DNA from: Linnemannia schmuckeri
Taxonomy: Eukaryota; Mortierellomycota; Mortierellomycetes; Mortierellales; Mortierellaceae
Assembly: GCA_029449235.1 (NCBI GenBank)
Contig: JANATG010000003.1
Coordinates: 186,001 to 250,000 of the forward strand
Length of the DNA stretch: 64,000 nt
Direction: 5' to 3'
The notes beneath the pieces are model-generated. The model was not told the DNA's origin and did no database searches. It saw only the letters and a program-made list of their open reading frames with translations. Shown here piece by piece: positions 1-12,099 of the stretch. Position 1 is the stretch's first letter. Each line of letters starts with the position of its first letter. A program made the position numbers and the translations under genes.

Positions 1-1587
1 TCTCCGTGGCAGTGACATTCGCTTCGTCTGCACCGGATTGATCTTTAAGTCTCCCTGTATCCGCTGTTGCCATCAGGCCAGTTTGTCTTGACAAAGGATG
101 CGTTCCTCCTATGCGCAAGTTCATTCCAAAACTGGTGGACGTAGGTGTAGCAGCAGTAGCAGCGACCTTGGCGGTAGGAGGGACGAGCGACTTGCAAGGT
201 GGTGACTCCATGATAGAGGTGCCTTCGCCAGTACCATACAGCTGGGCTTGAGCCTGAGCAACGGTGACGATGGATCCGTCTGCAAACTTGATTTCTGGCG
301 CTTCCAAAAAGGAAAGGTCCTCCTTATCTTGAGCCTATGAAAAAGTGATCAAGAATGTTCGTTGTTAGTATCCTTTCTCATCAAATATGGCATGCATAGA
401 TAAATTGTACAAGAAATAATAAGCGACAATAATTTGAAAAGTAATATTACCTGGGACCAGTCTTGGTCGAGAGAAATGGCCGAATCATGGCGTTGCATCT
501 CAACTCCAGCGGGCATGGTCGAGTCCTAAATTGAGAAACAGCAGGAACAAAAAAAGAGGGCCGTTAGTAGAATTGTTCATCACACTTTCATGAATCCTGA
601 CTACCAACTTCCAAAAAGAAAAAGAAAAATAGAAAAGGTTACTTACAACTGACTCAACGGTGTTGACGGTGAGGGTATCGCACGCGATGGCGGTGGGTGT
701 AGAACGGGTAGCCCAGGTTGAGGTCGTGGGCAAGAAAGATTGGAAGGCGTGGCTCCCGGCGGTCTCGGCGCCTATTGAGATGAAATGTTAGCAAACAAGC
801 ATAGATAATAAAGTTATTAAACATGCGGTGACACACTGTTTGATTATTAGGAGAGGTTGGGTGAGGGAGAGAGGAGGGAAGGAACAAAGCGGAAGTTAAA
901 GACAAAGAGGACGTGGTGAGTGGCAAAAGGAAACTTGCCCGGTCCTGGTTCCCATATGGCAGTACTGTGGACCCAATCCTCAATGGCGGCGTATTATTCC
1001 AATAAAATAATGGCTGAGACCTGTGTGTAAAAGGATATAGTTAATAAAGGAACGATTATCGAGTATCCTTTGTTTCCCCCTGATTGCCTTGTCGAACAGG
1101 TATGATCTCTGAGTCCTGTGTGCTGTGTTGTTCTGTATACCAGTTATACTCCATTCTTTTTCCTCTGCTGCTATCGCTGTTGCGCTGATTAGTCTGGCGC
1201 TGTATTCCTGCTTGCAGTTGTTTGTGTCCCCCACGACGGTAGTCCCAATGGGGGCTCTAAGTACGCTCACATGCCTGTTGTCTGAGGGAAACCTAGTTTG
1301 CGTTTGATTCCGCGATCCCAAATAAGCGAGCGTTGTTAGTCAATGCCAATCACGTTCTCTCGAGCGCGTTTCCATAAACAATGAGAGAAGGAAGGCGGAA
1401 GCAGGTAACATAAACAAACAGAGACTGTTGCAAAAGTACCTTGAGTGCCGGCGGTGGTAGTCGCGGGAAGTCGAGGCAGGGATGAGAGCGTTGAGGGCGC
1501 AGACGTAGACTTTTGCATTTGAACCAATCGACGACGAGGTCGAGTCTGGTGGGTGTTGTATGGTGATTGCGAGAGAGCGGAAGACAT
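1..1587 (-). CDS. Hypothetical Ser/Thr/Ala-rich protein, N-terminal part (3' end off the left edge)
   Basis: I do not recognise this protein. Four exons are read on the minus strand: 1587-1440, 771-647, 525-451 and 334 to beyond base 1. All joins have GT donors and AG acceptors and keep frame (phase 1, then phase 0 twice). The start is the first ATG of the exon-1 frame and gives MSSALSQSPYNTHQTRPRRR, a Ser/Thr-rich N-terminus with a basic RPRRR cluster. The later exons are rich in Ser, Thr, Ala and Gln, with a short acidic stretch (QDKEDLSFLEAPEIKFADGS) in exon 4. No signal peptide or membrane segment is visible. Intron 1 (772-1439) is long compared with its neighbours and could hide another exon. 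The composition would suit a regulatory or low-complexity protein, but no function is claimed. The gene structure is fairly sure; the function is unknown. Confidence 0.6.
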
Positions 1588-2304
1588 GATTGTTTACGCG
1601 TAAAGAAGAGAGGGAAGAATAAATGAAAGTGAAAGAAGGAAGAGTATAAGTGAAGGAAGAGCGAATGAAGACAGAGGAGTGGAAATCTGATTAGAAAAGA
1701 GAGAAGAGAGAAGAGAGTTGCTAGGAGCAAAGGAAGGGAATGAAAGAAAGAGTTGGGTCGTTGTTGCTTTTTTGAAAGTCAAGAGCGAAAGAGAAGGATG
1801 AAGAGCAATTTGGTGGCGAATCTTTTTTTTTATACGTCGTCCCTGTGGACGAAAAAAAATAATAAATGCAACTGTGGGGAAGGAGGCGGAGTTCTGTTGT
1901 GGCTTGTTGACAGCTCAATGCGATCCTTTAACAAAAAACCTACTCTCGCGCTAGTTTTCTTCACCCGTTCTCTCTTTTTTTCTTCTCTTTCGGAAGCTGT
2001 GTATCTGAAATAAACTGATGGAGCATCAAATAACAATAACTCAATCAGTCTCATATCAGATACACTGACCATGATCACCGAGATGAAACCATCTTTCATT
2101 CAACCTCATTGATCAGATAAAAAACGAGAACTGGTACGAAAAACTCGGTTGTTGTTGTTATATTTTCGTTTATTCAAAATAAGAAAAATGCGATGCCATG
2201 TTCTATTGTTTGTTGAAGTTTGCTGTTGTGTGTTCGTTGCTAGAAAAATAGAAAAAAAATTCATTACCCATATCCACCACCTCCACGTCCCTCAAACCAA
2301 AAAT
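1588..2304. other. Intergenic spacer, no gene seen
   Basis: This stretch lies between the start of the leftmost gene and the stop of the NADH dehydrogenase gene. It should hold the promoter of the former and the 3' untranslated region of the latter. Purine-rich tracts at 1600-1740 and A/T-rich runs are visible. The open frames here overlap each other and have low-complexity Ser/Phe/Leu content, so I called none of them. Confidence 0.5.
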
Positions 2305-4774
2305 CTATCCCTCGCGCTCGGCATTCATAAGCCGCTTCCTCCTGTCATACTCCTGGAACGACGACACATCCCGTCCAAAGATCCAAGTCATAAGCCAATA
2401 CATCGGGATAATCATCTTGTTCCTCACTGACACACTCATCGTCAAATACGAACTCCTCCAGAACACCCATGCCAATGTACCCGACTCCTTGGCGTTCTCG
2501 TTGATCTTTGTCATATCCACCACGGCCTCCCAGTTGCCAATATAGGCCATTGAACCCAGGTTTTTGAACGAGAAAGGGGCGGTGACATCTGTGAAGGATT
2601 TCTCGGGTTGTTTGGCGAGCTTGTTGAGTGCCTTGCGCAGATAGATTGCTTGCTGATTCGCCACTTGGGCCGTCTGTGGCAGCTCGTGATCTGTTTCATA
2701 TTGAAGTACAAAGAGAAACAGTTAGTAATTGTTTTAGGGGAATCTGGAAGTGAGGTGGTTGACATTCAAAAGAAGACAGCAAAGAAAGTGGGAAAAGGAG
2801 ACGTACCCTTGATGGTAGCGCAATCGCCGAGGGCATAGACGTTGGGAATGACTTTTCCCTCATTATCAAGAACGCGGAGGTAAGGATCCGTCATAATCCT
2901 CTTGGATTTGGACTTCAAGACCTTGTTTTCCAACGAGGCTGTCATCGGGTTCTCGGTCAGACCCGTCGACCAGACCAAACAACCAAAAGGAATCTGTTTG
3001 CCATTCTTCAGTACCAACTTGCCATCCTCGACCCTCTCCACCACAGTTCCCGTCCGGACCTCAATTCCCGACCGTTTGAATTTGGTCATACAGTACTCAG
3101 ACAGCGACTTGTCAAAGTTGGCCAAGATCGTTGGCGCGACATCATAGACCGCAAGTGTGACATGGTTCATCAACCCGGGAAAGAGTCTTGAACAATCCTC
3201 GCGGATAAAATCATGCAACTCGGACGAGAATTCAACACCGGTAGGTCCACCACCGACGACGGCGAAATGCAAGAGCCCATTCTTCTCCTCGTCCGAACGC
3301 GACATCTCGGCACGCTCAAAGCACTCTAGGACTCGGGAACGGATCTTGCGAGCATCCGAGACTTCTTTGAGGAAGAAGGCATGCTCCTTGACTCCAGGGA
3401 TGTTGAACGTGTTAGAGTACGAGCCGACGGCAATGATGAGATGATCATAGTTGAGAGAGAGGTGGTTCTTTTGGTTGGTGGTGACTTGTTGTAAAGTATG
3501 GGTTGCGGGGTCGGTGATGTGAGTTGCGGGGACGGTCGAAAGGTTGAGGGTGCAGTCGACCTTGGACTGTTCGAAATCGACAGTGTCACACCAAGCCTGG
3601 TGGTACTCCACGTTCCTTGTGTAGCCTCTGACAGGCTCTGTGATGCATCTGAATTCCAGAGTCCCGACGGATGTGCTTGCCAGCAATGGCGTGAACAAGA
3701 AATGGTTACTATTGGATAGTACATGGAGGAGATCCGAAAGAGAAGCAAGGTTAGGAAACCGGTTTTCTTTTCATTGTCTGTCGGCCACATAAAAAAATTA
3801 AAAAAGAATAATATTTGAGGCCCCGAAGACGTTGACGTCTAAGAAGTGAATTGTCTGCTGCAGTAGTCACACTGCGCAAGTGTCAAACTAGGACTTTCCG
3901 AGTAGGACGGAGATAGATGGACAAACAACGACGCTCTCTTTTTTCCGTAGAAAAATATCAAACAGATTGACATATGGTGCAATGGTGCAATAGTGTAAAA
4001 TGAACGTCATGCACCACGTTTTTGTCTTTCTCTCTTTCTCTCTCTCTGACCCCGCAAAAAAAGAGGTTATTAATACAAATCATAGTACAAGTTGATGAAA
4101 TAGGACTTACCGAGGGGAGACGGCTACGACTTGATAAGCATTCTTATCCATGTCCCTTAGCAGCTTGAATCCGCCCCATCCCGATCCCAGGATCATCACT
4201 CGACCTATCATCATGAATTGTCATCATCATTCAAGCATCATAACATCATAATGTTAGTATCTGGCCTCTGATGAATACACATACTAGTAAGTACCTCAGC
4301 ATACAAATGTACTTTTGTTTCTTCCCTGCTTCCCACGACCCTCCCCCCCCCCTCCCCCTATTTTCTTTCTTTTTTTCCATGATGTTTTTTTTGTTTGTTA
4401 CCTTGAGTCTTGCCAACTGAGCGGATACCCCGCTGCTGCTGCTGTTGATAGGGGTTCAAGAAATGAGAAGTAGAGGAAGTAGACCACGATCCTCCTGTGA
4501 GTGACAAGGGCGTTGTTGTCATCAATGGTTTCTTGGTTGCTGTTGTGGATAGGTATTTTCTGGCAACCGATCGACCTGCTAATGACGATGAGGAAGTGCA
4601 GAGACCTCGGAGCGAGGATGAGTCTATGGTGCATTGTAGGCGAGAGAGGGAGAGACGAAGGAGGAGAAGAAGGGGGTGGGAGTTAATTACTGTTGTTTGT
4701 GAAGCATGTAGATAGTACGAACTCGAGGAGTGAAAGCATTGATGCTGCGTATTCTTACGGCAGAGGGTCGACAT
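2305..4774 (-). CDS. Mitochondrial type II (alternative) NADH:ubiquinone oxidoreductase
   Basis: This flavoprotein family oxidises NADH and passes electrons to ubiquinone at the inner mitochondrial membrane without pumping protons. Four exons (4774-4402, 4204-4111, 3708-2807, 2690-2305) join in frame to 584 residues. The first 120 or so residues are Ser/Arg-rich, hydroxylated and poor in acid, as in a mitochondrial presequence. Exon 2 carries the FAD Rossmann motif VMILGSGWGGF, followed by SPRNHFLFTPLL. The NADH-binding motif VVGGGPTGVEF is near residues 295-305. LVWSTGL and YALGDCATIKG follow, then LPQTAQVANQQ, and the membrane-associated C-terminal tail has YWLMTWIFGRD. There is no EF-hand insertion, unlike calcium-dependent external enzymes. 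The length and motif order match fungal NDE/NDI proteins. Whether it faces the matrix or the intermembrane space cannot be told from the sequence. The start was chosen as the ATG that begins the presequence-like segment; an upstream in-frame ATG (4966) lacks that character. Confidence 0.93.
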
Positions 4775-6249
4775 GATTTTATGAGAATGGGTGAATATGT
4801 GAAGGAAACAGAAACGAGAGAAGCAAGGATAACTTGTCCGTGAGAAATAATAACAAGGGGATGCGATGATGATGTGAATGTGGAAAGTGAAGAGAAGAAA
4901 GCAAAACCAGATCAGACTCTTGTTATTTATATACACTCCCAATCCCTCTGTGTCCGTGCACGCCATGACCTCGTTGACAATGACTCTGTCTATCAGTCGA
5001 TCCCCTCATTGTGTGCGTGTGTCTTGCACTCATATGATACCTCTGCTATCGTGTGTGCAACCCCAGTCCACCGAGTTAACATTTTTTTTTCACTCTATTA
5101 CTCTGTTTTCTCACTTTCCGAATCGGATGGACAATCATCAAAGAAGCAAGGTTACGTGACAGAAAGGCTACACAAACACACACAAGCACACAAACAAGAT
5201 ATCACTTCCTGCTTCGACCTCATCTCTGTGCTGCGCGTATGTGAATTGAACAAGTGCGTGAACATGTACGAACGATCGGAAATTATTTTTGAATTTCCGC
5301 GGTTCCTCTTCCCTCCGCACTTTTCATTGTACGAACCCCCTTTCGGAAGACATGTTAATCCAAGGGGCAACAGCCAACGACACCTCATTCGGAAACAGCC
5401 GTTCATTCCTCTTCTTTTCCTCCTATCAGCCCTTTGCCTTCCGTCACATACGTCTTTTTCTTTTGTCGACTCATTCACTTAGTACCCATTCAATATGATA
5501 CTCCAAAACAACCGATTTGTGTTTTTCCAGGTACCCTTGCATGCCCACTCTCACCTTCTACGATTCCCTCCTCTCCGTCCTCTTGTTTGACTCGCCCTCT
5601 CTAGCAAAGCGCCTCTGTTACGAGCATTAACGATCAATTTTTGCTTAATCGTATTAGAGTTGAGTCTTTCCAACTCATCTACATGTCCAACCCTCATTTT
5701 CCTATCTATCTCTCTCTCTCCCTTCACACTCATGGCGAATTCAGCCCACCTGACCTCTCTCTCTTCTCTCGACATACAACTTTGCCCAACAAAATCTATC
5801 CTTGTCAAGTAGATATGCGGGCAGAGGGAAAACACTACAACTGAGCCGATCTCGTTCCTTTTCATATTCATATCTTTGGTTGACAGAAAAGGATCTAATC
5901 AGGCCATTAACAATTATTCAGTAACAATTTTTCTCGACAACAGATATCTTGTTCTCTCTGGGGCATCCCAACAAGTGTCAAATTGGGGAGAGGATCGTAT
6001 GGCTATAGTATGTTATTGCTCAACAACAAACATCTCATAACAACTCACTTCACTTTCCCGCCCGCAATTCAAAAGGTCCAGCATGTCCGCTTCGCGTGTG
6101 TCTTCGTACGTCCGCGATTTGTGTGCGTGTTTCCATCCCCCTCCACTCTATTTTCTCACACCTCAAGAACTTGAATCAGCTGACCACTATACCCCATCAA
6201 TATAATTTGAATAATCCCACCCTTTATTTAACATGGCCGAAGCATGGCC
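4775..6249. other. Intergenic spacer, pyrimidine-rich, no gene seen
   Basis: Apart from the TATA box near 4930, this stretch holds pyrimidine-rich plus-strand sequence (5380-5800) with many short overlapping frames of Ser/Phe/Leu-rich composition. No splice-linked set of protein-like exons could be built. It also contains the 3' flank of the amidohydrolase-like gene. Confidence 0.5.
4924..4933 (-). promoter_or_regulatory. TATA box, NADH dehydrogenase gene
   Basis: TATATAAATA on the minus strand lies about 150 bp upstream of the chosen ATG at 4774. A CCAAT-type inverse motif (ATTGG) lies just upstream of it. The position supports the start at 4774 and argues against the in-frame ATG at 4966, which lies upstream of this box. 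Confidence 0.5.
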
Positions 6250-9200
6250 TTAGAGCCGGCTGATTTGACGTTTGATTTCTGGGCGCCTAAAGGAAGACTC
6301 AGACTCAGACTCGCGCTTCTCTCGATCATTTTCCATCTCACTATCGCCACTCTGGTTGCTATCTCCGCTCTGGTTATCCCAACTATTTGACGCGGTTGTC
6401 ATCATCAACGAGGACAAGGTAGCCGCGCCAGACATGGACGCCTGTGCAGTGAGTTGTGGCTGCTGCTGAGGTTCATGGTGATGCTGGTGTTGATGTTGCT
6501 GGGCTCGATTATGTGAATGCTGTTGGAAACGAGCAAGTCGCTCCTGTAATCGCGCAGAGTGCACAATCTGCCCCGCCGCTCCTCCACTCGCGCCGAACGC
6601 GCCAGTCCGTCCGCCACCGCGCCCACTACCGGCGGCTCCGCTCCTCCTGGGCGTAGAAGCTCCTGATCGAGAAGATGCACCCTTGGCCATTGCAGTCATT
6701 ACAACCACATCTGACTGATCGCGTGCAGCAATCGCAGAGCTCTCCCTGAACAGTCCATAGTACTTGGCCGCAAACTCCACCACCGCTCGTCCAAGCTTCA
6801 TCCCTACTTCTCTGCTCTGCTCCTTCTCCACCAGTCGCAGGATCTTGGGCAGCTCCAACTGAATTGCATCCATAGTGTCGTTATTGGCAAGGTCCGAAAT
6901 AGTGGGATCACGGCTTCCATGACGCTGGATAGTGTATCCTCCATAGAAGTAAATACACTCCTGGCATGGTGCTTGAAAGTCAGGACTCGGAACTGCATTC
7001 AATCCCTGTGCTTGGAACATCCCTCCCAGCGACTCTGTCTTCCCACCACGGATCAACTTCGAGAATGGTATAGCTTCGTGCGGAAAAGTCGCAGAGTCAG
7101 CTGTTGTTGAAGAAGAGGGTGAGGAGTGTGAGGTAGCTTTGTTGAGGAGTGATCGGATACTGGACTCCTTTGTCAGACGGGCGCTGCATGTATTGAGGCG
7201 GTCGTCGTCCATGTTCAGGGTTGTTCCGTTCAGCAAGTATCCGATTTCGATGAGATTGGTGGCGTGCGCATGACCTAATTTCGACGACGGAGAAAATAAA
7301 AATAATGCGGTTTGGAATTTCATGCAAAAGTACGAGGAAGTGGTCAGGGCGCTTTCTTTTTTTTTCTTTGCTGATCAACAAGGCATAAAGCGGAAGCAAA
7401 AAAAAGAGAGTGGTCTCGACTCTTCACTATTTCGTTCACACGTTACCATGAATGTCGAGCAAGAGTCCTCGACCAGGAGCAGGCGCTTGTGGAGGTATCC
7501 AAGGACTCTGGCGATGAGGTTCCCTTTCCTGCTCCTGGTGCAGACTAACAGAGATATTTGCCTTTTGGAGAGCCATCTTTTGGACATGATCAATCAAGTC
7601 ATGATACTCGTGCCAGGCTGCTTCTGCATGGGGGTCTCCTTCCGCAATGGCATTTTCGCCTCCGGTGATGTTCCTGTTCACATCGACAAACTGACGAGGG
7701 ATACGAAACACGACCACGTGAGGGTAGTTCTGATCCCGGTAGTCGTAATGGCGCCTAGCCGAATCCAGGTGTTGTTGTTGTAATGCTGACGAAGGTGTAG
7801 GAGTATATGTACGTGTCGGGGTGGATGAAGGTGCGAAGGAAGTCAAAGTAGGGAAGGGGGAGTCCGAGTCGTCGTCGCCCCACGGACCTTGCTGCTCACA
7901 GCGGGCAGGGATAGCATTGGTCCCGTGGTCAGTTGCCACTGTCGCTGTTACTGAAGAAGAGGTCGCTCTGTTAGAAAAAGATCCGCCTCCGATAACAGTG
8001 TCATCAACTGTGGGGACAATGGCGCCACCGGGTCCAGAACTCGTGCCGCTGCTGCTGCTGCTCCCGCTGGTCAGACAAGAGATGGCGTTGGCCAGGTTCA
8101 GAGCAATTGAGTGGGTGTTGAGGTCCTTTTTAAAGTTCCCGCCCCTGGTCTGGTCCCTGAGAGCCATCCACGGCATCGTTTCCTCGCTACTGTTCAGACT
8201 TGCGAAGATCGCAGCACCCGCTGCGGGATCGGACTGAGAAGAAGTAGGATAGAGAGATTCTGCAAAGGACGAGATCTCGATCGGGTCAGTGGTTGTGGCC
8301 AGGTCGGGGATTCGTCTGAAACGGTGAGTCTTCTTGCGGGTAAGGACTTCGCCTGGTTTGGAGGACCCTCCGTGACCTGCGGTGATCACCAGAGAGAGGT
8401 TGCCTGGATAATAAAGAACATATTGAAACACGATTGGCTCTGGGAACGACGGCTGCTGTTGTTGCTGCTGTTGGAAAGTATGTTGGTAATGATGTTGGTG
8501 AGACGAAGGGGCGGGAGGTTGTATCTGTTGTGGAGAAGGAGAAAGAGGTCGAGAAGAGGGGGACGAAGAAGCCGAAACGGGAGACATTGTCGGCGAAGGA
8601 GGAGTTACAAAGTCGTTGCTTTCGTTTGAGGTACTTTGGTGTGGTAGTTGAAGTGTGAGTTGGGTATGACAAGAACAAGTAGTGTCTTCAAGAGGAACGA
8701 GAAGAGGACGATTGGTTGAGAATCGCGATGGGGCAGAGGACAATGGCCCTTGAGGATTAGGTCGTCCTGTTGAAGGAAGACTTGCAGGCGGATTGTCGGT
8801 GCAGGAAGGGCACAGAAAGGTGTCTTTGTGTGCTGTTAGTGAATGAGAGAAGGAAGGTGGAAATGAGGAGGAAGGAGAAGGAAAGGAATTAACCGAGTCA
8901 AAAGAAGAAAAAGTAGACGAGGGTTCGTTGTCGTCATCTGACACGCATCTGATGAGCCCCATCGAGGAAGTGGAATTGAGTGTAACTGGAGATGCACTGC
9001 TACTAGACTCCCCCATCGCTACGGACACTTCAGCTGTTGCTACAGAAGGAATAGGTGTTGTCGAGGCACAGACTGCCACCGTAGCAAGTATGAGAAAGAT
9101 TAGTGCTGTCCATAGTGTGAACCGTTGTCGTCGTCGTTGTTGTTGCTGTTGTTGTCGTAGCTGACGAGTAAGAGAAGTGGAAGTGGAAGGAAGTAGTGGT

Positions 9201-9256
9201 TGTTGGCGAGTTAATGTGTTGTAGGTGGTCATGAGATCACTGGTTTTTTTTCTCAT
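6250..9256 (-). CDS. Membrane-anchored N-formylglutamate amidohydrolase-like protein
   Basis: Two exons (9256-7447 and 7274-6250) join in phase 1 to 944 residues. The intron falls inside the motif LLLDIHGHAHATNLIEIGYL, which supports the join. The N-terminus is basic and Gln-rich, followed by one hydrophobic segment (residues about 46-64, FTLWTALIFLILATVAV): a type II anchor or uncleaved signal. A Ser/Pro/Gln-rich linker runs to about residue 275. Motifs of the fungal N-formylglutamate-amidohydrolase-like family follow: ITAGHGGSS (about 290), VVVFRIPRQFVDVNRNI (about 525), DIHGHAH (about 601), GYTIQRHGSRD, then DAIQLELPKILR. The His and Asp residues in GHGG and DIHG are the expected zinc ligands. 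The C-terminus is low complexity (Gly/Ser, His/Gln, acidic). It probably acts in the secretory pathway or at the cell surface; the substrate is unknown. The start could instead be the ATG at 9232. The fold is fairly sure; the reaction is inferred. Confidence 0.75.
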
Positions 9257-9926
9257 TCATTACTCCTTGCTTTTGTGTTGTTTGGTTGCTTTGTCTGCTT
9301 TGCTGATCGCGTCGCCTGTCGTGGTTATTTTCTTAGGGTGGGTCAACAAAAAAAAGAGGGGTCAGTGTGTTTGTATAGGAGTGAGTATGCAAGTGTATGT
9401 ATGCACAAGGCAGGTCAAGGAAGAGTAGGTGCAGGGTTGCAAGAGAGAGCAAGTGTAGGTGGAGCCGAAATGATTAAGAAGGAAGGAAAGGATGCGGGGA
9501 AGTGTAAGAAGAGCTAGAGCAAAGAGTAAAGAAGGAAAAAAAAAACAAAACCTTTGGCGGAGGTACTTATTACACGGGATCTTGTCTTTATATACTCTGG
9601 CGACGGAACAAGACGCCAATGGATTGGTGACTATGCAGTAACACAGACAGGTACAGCACACACTATACATCACATACGACAAGAGAGTCGCGTGTACATT
9701 CCTTGCGCTATTATCAATTGCCTGTTTCTTTGATCTTTGCGAAACATTATTCCCTCATCATCCATATCCCCAACTGTCGCCATGCATATCATCTAATACA
9801 TACATCGTCCTCAATGGCGTGCTTCTTCTATCTGTATTTATTATTCGTTCGACTAGACGAGTTGGTATTCATAAAGAAGAGTGTTTAGTTAGAAACGACC
9901 ATTAACCCAGCATGTAATCCATTGCC
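9257..9926. other. Intergenic spacer
   Basis: This holds the upstream region of the amidohydrolase-like gene (see the TATA box) and the 3' flank of the Lys-Pro-Gly repeat gene. Nothing else is recognisable. Confidence 0.5.
9586..9594 (-). promoter_or_regulatory. TATA box, amidohydrolase-like gene
   Basis: TATATAAAG on the minus strand lies about 330 bp upstream of the ATG at 9256. That leaves a long but plausible fungal 5' leader. Confidence 0.4.
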
Positions 9927-10550
9927 TTAGTGCTTGGGCTCAGGCTTTCCAGGTTTGCCAGGCTTTCCAGGTTTGCCAGGCTTTCCAGGTTTGCCAGGTT
10001 TGCCAGGCTTGCCAGGCTTGCCAGGCTTAGTAGGCTTATGGGGTTTTCCGGGCTTGGTTGGCTTATGAGGAACAGGCTTGCCAGGCTTGTGGGGGACAGG
10101 CTTTCCGGGCTTATGGGGCTTGGTGGGCTTGGGGTGGCCAGGAGCAGGAGCAGCAGCAGCGGCCAAATACTCGTATTCCTCGTGTTTCTCCTCAGCATCA
10201 TCCTCAAGAGCGCGAGGCTTCAAGGGCTTGTGAGGCTCCTTTCCAGGCTTGCCGGGCTTATGAGGCTTGCCGGGCTTGTTAGGCTTTCCAGGCTTGTGAG
10301 GGACGGGCTTGTGGGGCTTTCCAGGTTTGTGTGGGGGCTTGCCGTGAGGCTTGGGATCCTTTGGCTTGGGCTTGGGGTGTCCAGGGGCAGGGGCGGCGCC
10401 AGCAGTGGCGTCGACGGGCTCGGCGGCGCGGATCTCAATGGAGGTGGAGAAGGAGGCGGATGGCTCGGGAATTGGGAGGGAGAGGGTGGATTGGAAGAGA
10501 GTCAAACTGACCAGAAGAGACAGGACTATGGATGAGGATGAAAACTTCAT
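9927..10550 (-). CDS. Secreted Lys-Pro-Gly-His repeat protein
   Basis: A single exon encodes 207 residues. It opens with a clear signal peptide ([20 protein letters not shown], cleavage probably after the Ser/Leu stretch near residue 25). The mature chain is almost entirely Lys, Pro, Gly and His. Two cationic blocks (residues about 53-113 and 138-207) each open with [10 protein letters not shown] and are separated by a short acidic linker ([13 protein letters not shown], about 117-129). The C-terminal block ends in nine consecutive Gly-Lys-Pro triplets, giving collagen-like spacing of Gly at every third position. There are no Cys and no recognisable enzyme domain. It is probably a cell-wall or extracellular-matrix protein that could bind polyanions; this is inference. 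Its signal peptide resembles that of the acidic repeat protein at 13798-16191. It has its own TATA box. Confidence 0.8.
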   Translation of the reverse strand: MKFSSSSIVLSLLVSLTLFQSTLSLPIPEPSASFSTSIEIRAAEPVDATAGAAPAPGHPKPKPKDPKPHGKPPHKPGKPHKPVPHKPGKPNKPGKPHKPGKPGKEPHKPLKPRALEDDAEEKHEEYEYLAAAAAPAPGHPKPTKPHKPGKPVPHKPGKPVPHKPTKPGKPHKPTKPGKPGKPGKPGKPGKPGKPGKPGKPGKPEPKH

Positions 10551-12099
10551 TGTTATGGGTGTTTTTGTTGTATTGTTAGGAGGTTTGAGGTGTCAAAGAA
10601 TACTAAAGGTTGAGGTGGGTGGTTTGTGAAGTGATGAGGGAGAGTGAGTGGGACAGACAAGGGACTGGAGTGAGAAGGATCGAGTAAGGAACAAGAAAAA
10701 TACGAGCGAGAGTATCTCCTTTTTATACCTCACTGCCGGTTCGTTCGTTCGTCAATGGATAACAAATATGAAGGGTCCAGGTTGGGCGTGGTGGAGGGAA
10801 TGGACGAGTAAAAAACAGCAGGACCTTGATCTACGCACTTGGATAGGGAGGATGATGTCCTGCCTCTTCTAAATTGGTTTTGTGGGCTGTTCCAAATAGC
10901 AATTGACAGTTGTCCAACAACAGGCAAAGAGTGGGAAAATAACGACATGCCAGTGCCAATACACATCCTCTTGTTGCCCATTGAAGATAGCATGTACTCC
11001 GACTGAAATGGGCAATAAGTATCTTGCATTGGGGCTCAAATAGGCATTTGTGATCAAGTGGACATGTAAAAACACGCCAGGCTCATATGCGAGATGCGAG
11101 GCGTCGGTCGTTGTTGTCCATTTCTATTTTACACAAAAACGCAACTGAACACGTTGGCTGAACAACAAACTCCTCCCTTTATTTTACGCCCACCTGCCGT
11201 CTTTATTTTTTTCTCAGTAATTACAATCTCCTGATCCATCCACTTAACACCCCTTGTTCCTGTGGCTACTTCTTTCGAAATATTCTATCTTTGTTCCTCA
11301 ACGCCAAGACTGTAGCCATCTGTGAACAAAGGTTGTGATATCTTCTACTTGTGAGACAGAAAAGGGTCAACGTGTTGGGAAATTGACAGCGGCAACGAAA
11401 GTCAATTGGTTGACTGAACATGGCCATGCATATCTTAATTTTTGCTCTCTCTCATCAAAGCTATGCAAACAGTGTAAAGAACGTACCTGTGGCATGCAAA
11501 AGGTGCAGCATTAGGATGGTTCACTTCTGAAGGAAATGGCACAAATGCAGACATACAGCCATCTAACTTCTGCCAGTCTTCTCGGACAAGGGTGAGTGTA
11601 CTGCACCTATGAGGGCTCCTTCGTCCTTATTTGTGCTGGGGTGCAAACGAAATCGTAAAAAAGGGAAAAAGGTCAAAGTTTGATCCGCGCGAAAAATTAA
11701 ATTCTGTGGCGACAAGAGGGAGGTTAAAGAAACGCGTACAAGGAGAAACTCAAAAATAGAACCAGGACAACCGACTCAAGGCCAAAATTCACTAATTGAT
11801 GCAGGGACCTGACAACGTTTTTGTTTTGTTTTATTACGTTAAAAATAACTCGTCAAATGCTTATTAAGGATAGACAAAAACCTTCGTTCGTCTTTATCCT
11901 GTTCGCAAAGAAACAATAGAAAAAGAATCCATCATTTGATTTGATATTCTGAAAACAAAAATATGAATATGCGGTGTTTGGCGAAAATAAGGCTGCATAC
12001 ATGAGCAGGTCCAAGTAAATGACAACAGTACAGTCTTATCATGCTACTATCAGTATATAATACCCATCAAGTAATGTCGTTTTATTCGCGTTATCTCGA
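10551..12099. other. Intergenic spacer
   Basis: Past the promoter of the Lys-Pro-Gly gene I see no gene. Short frames on both strands are not protein-like and no conserved motif is visible. Confidence 0.45.
10719..10727 (-). promoter_or_regulatory. TATA box, Lys-Pro-Gly repeat gene
   Basis: TATAAAAAG on the minus strand lies about 170 bp upstream of the ATG at 10550. Confidence 0.55.

Noticed and set aside
9930..10535. Plus-strand 201-residue frame rich in Arg/Leu/Ala/Gly
   Set aside because: It is the antisense of the Lys-Pro-Gly repeat gene.
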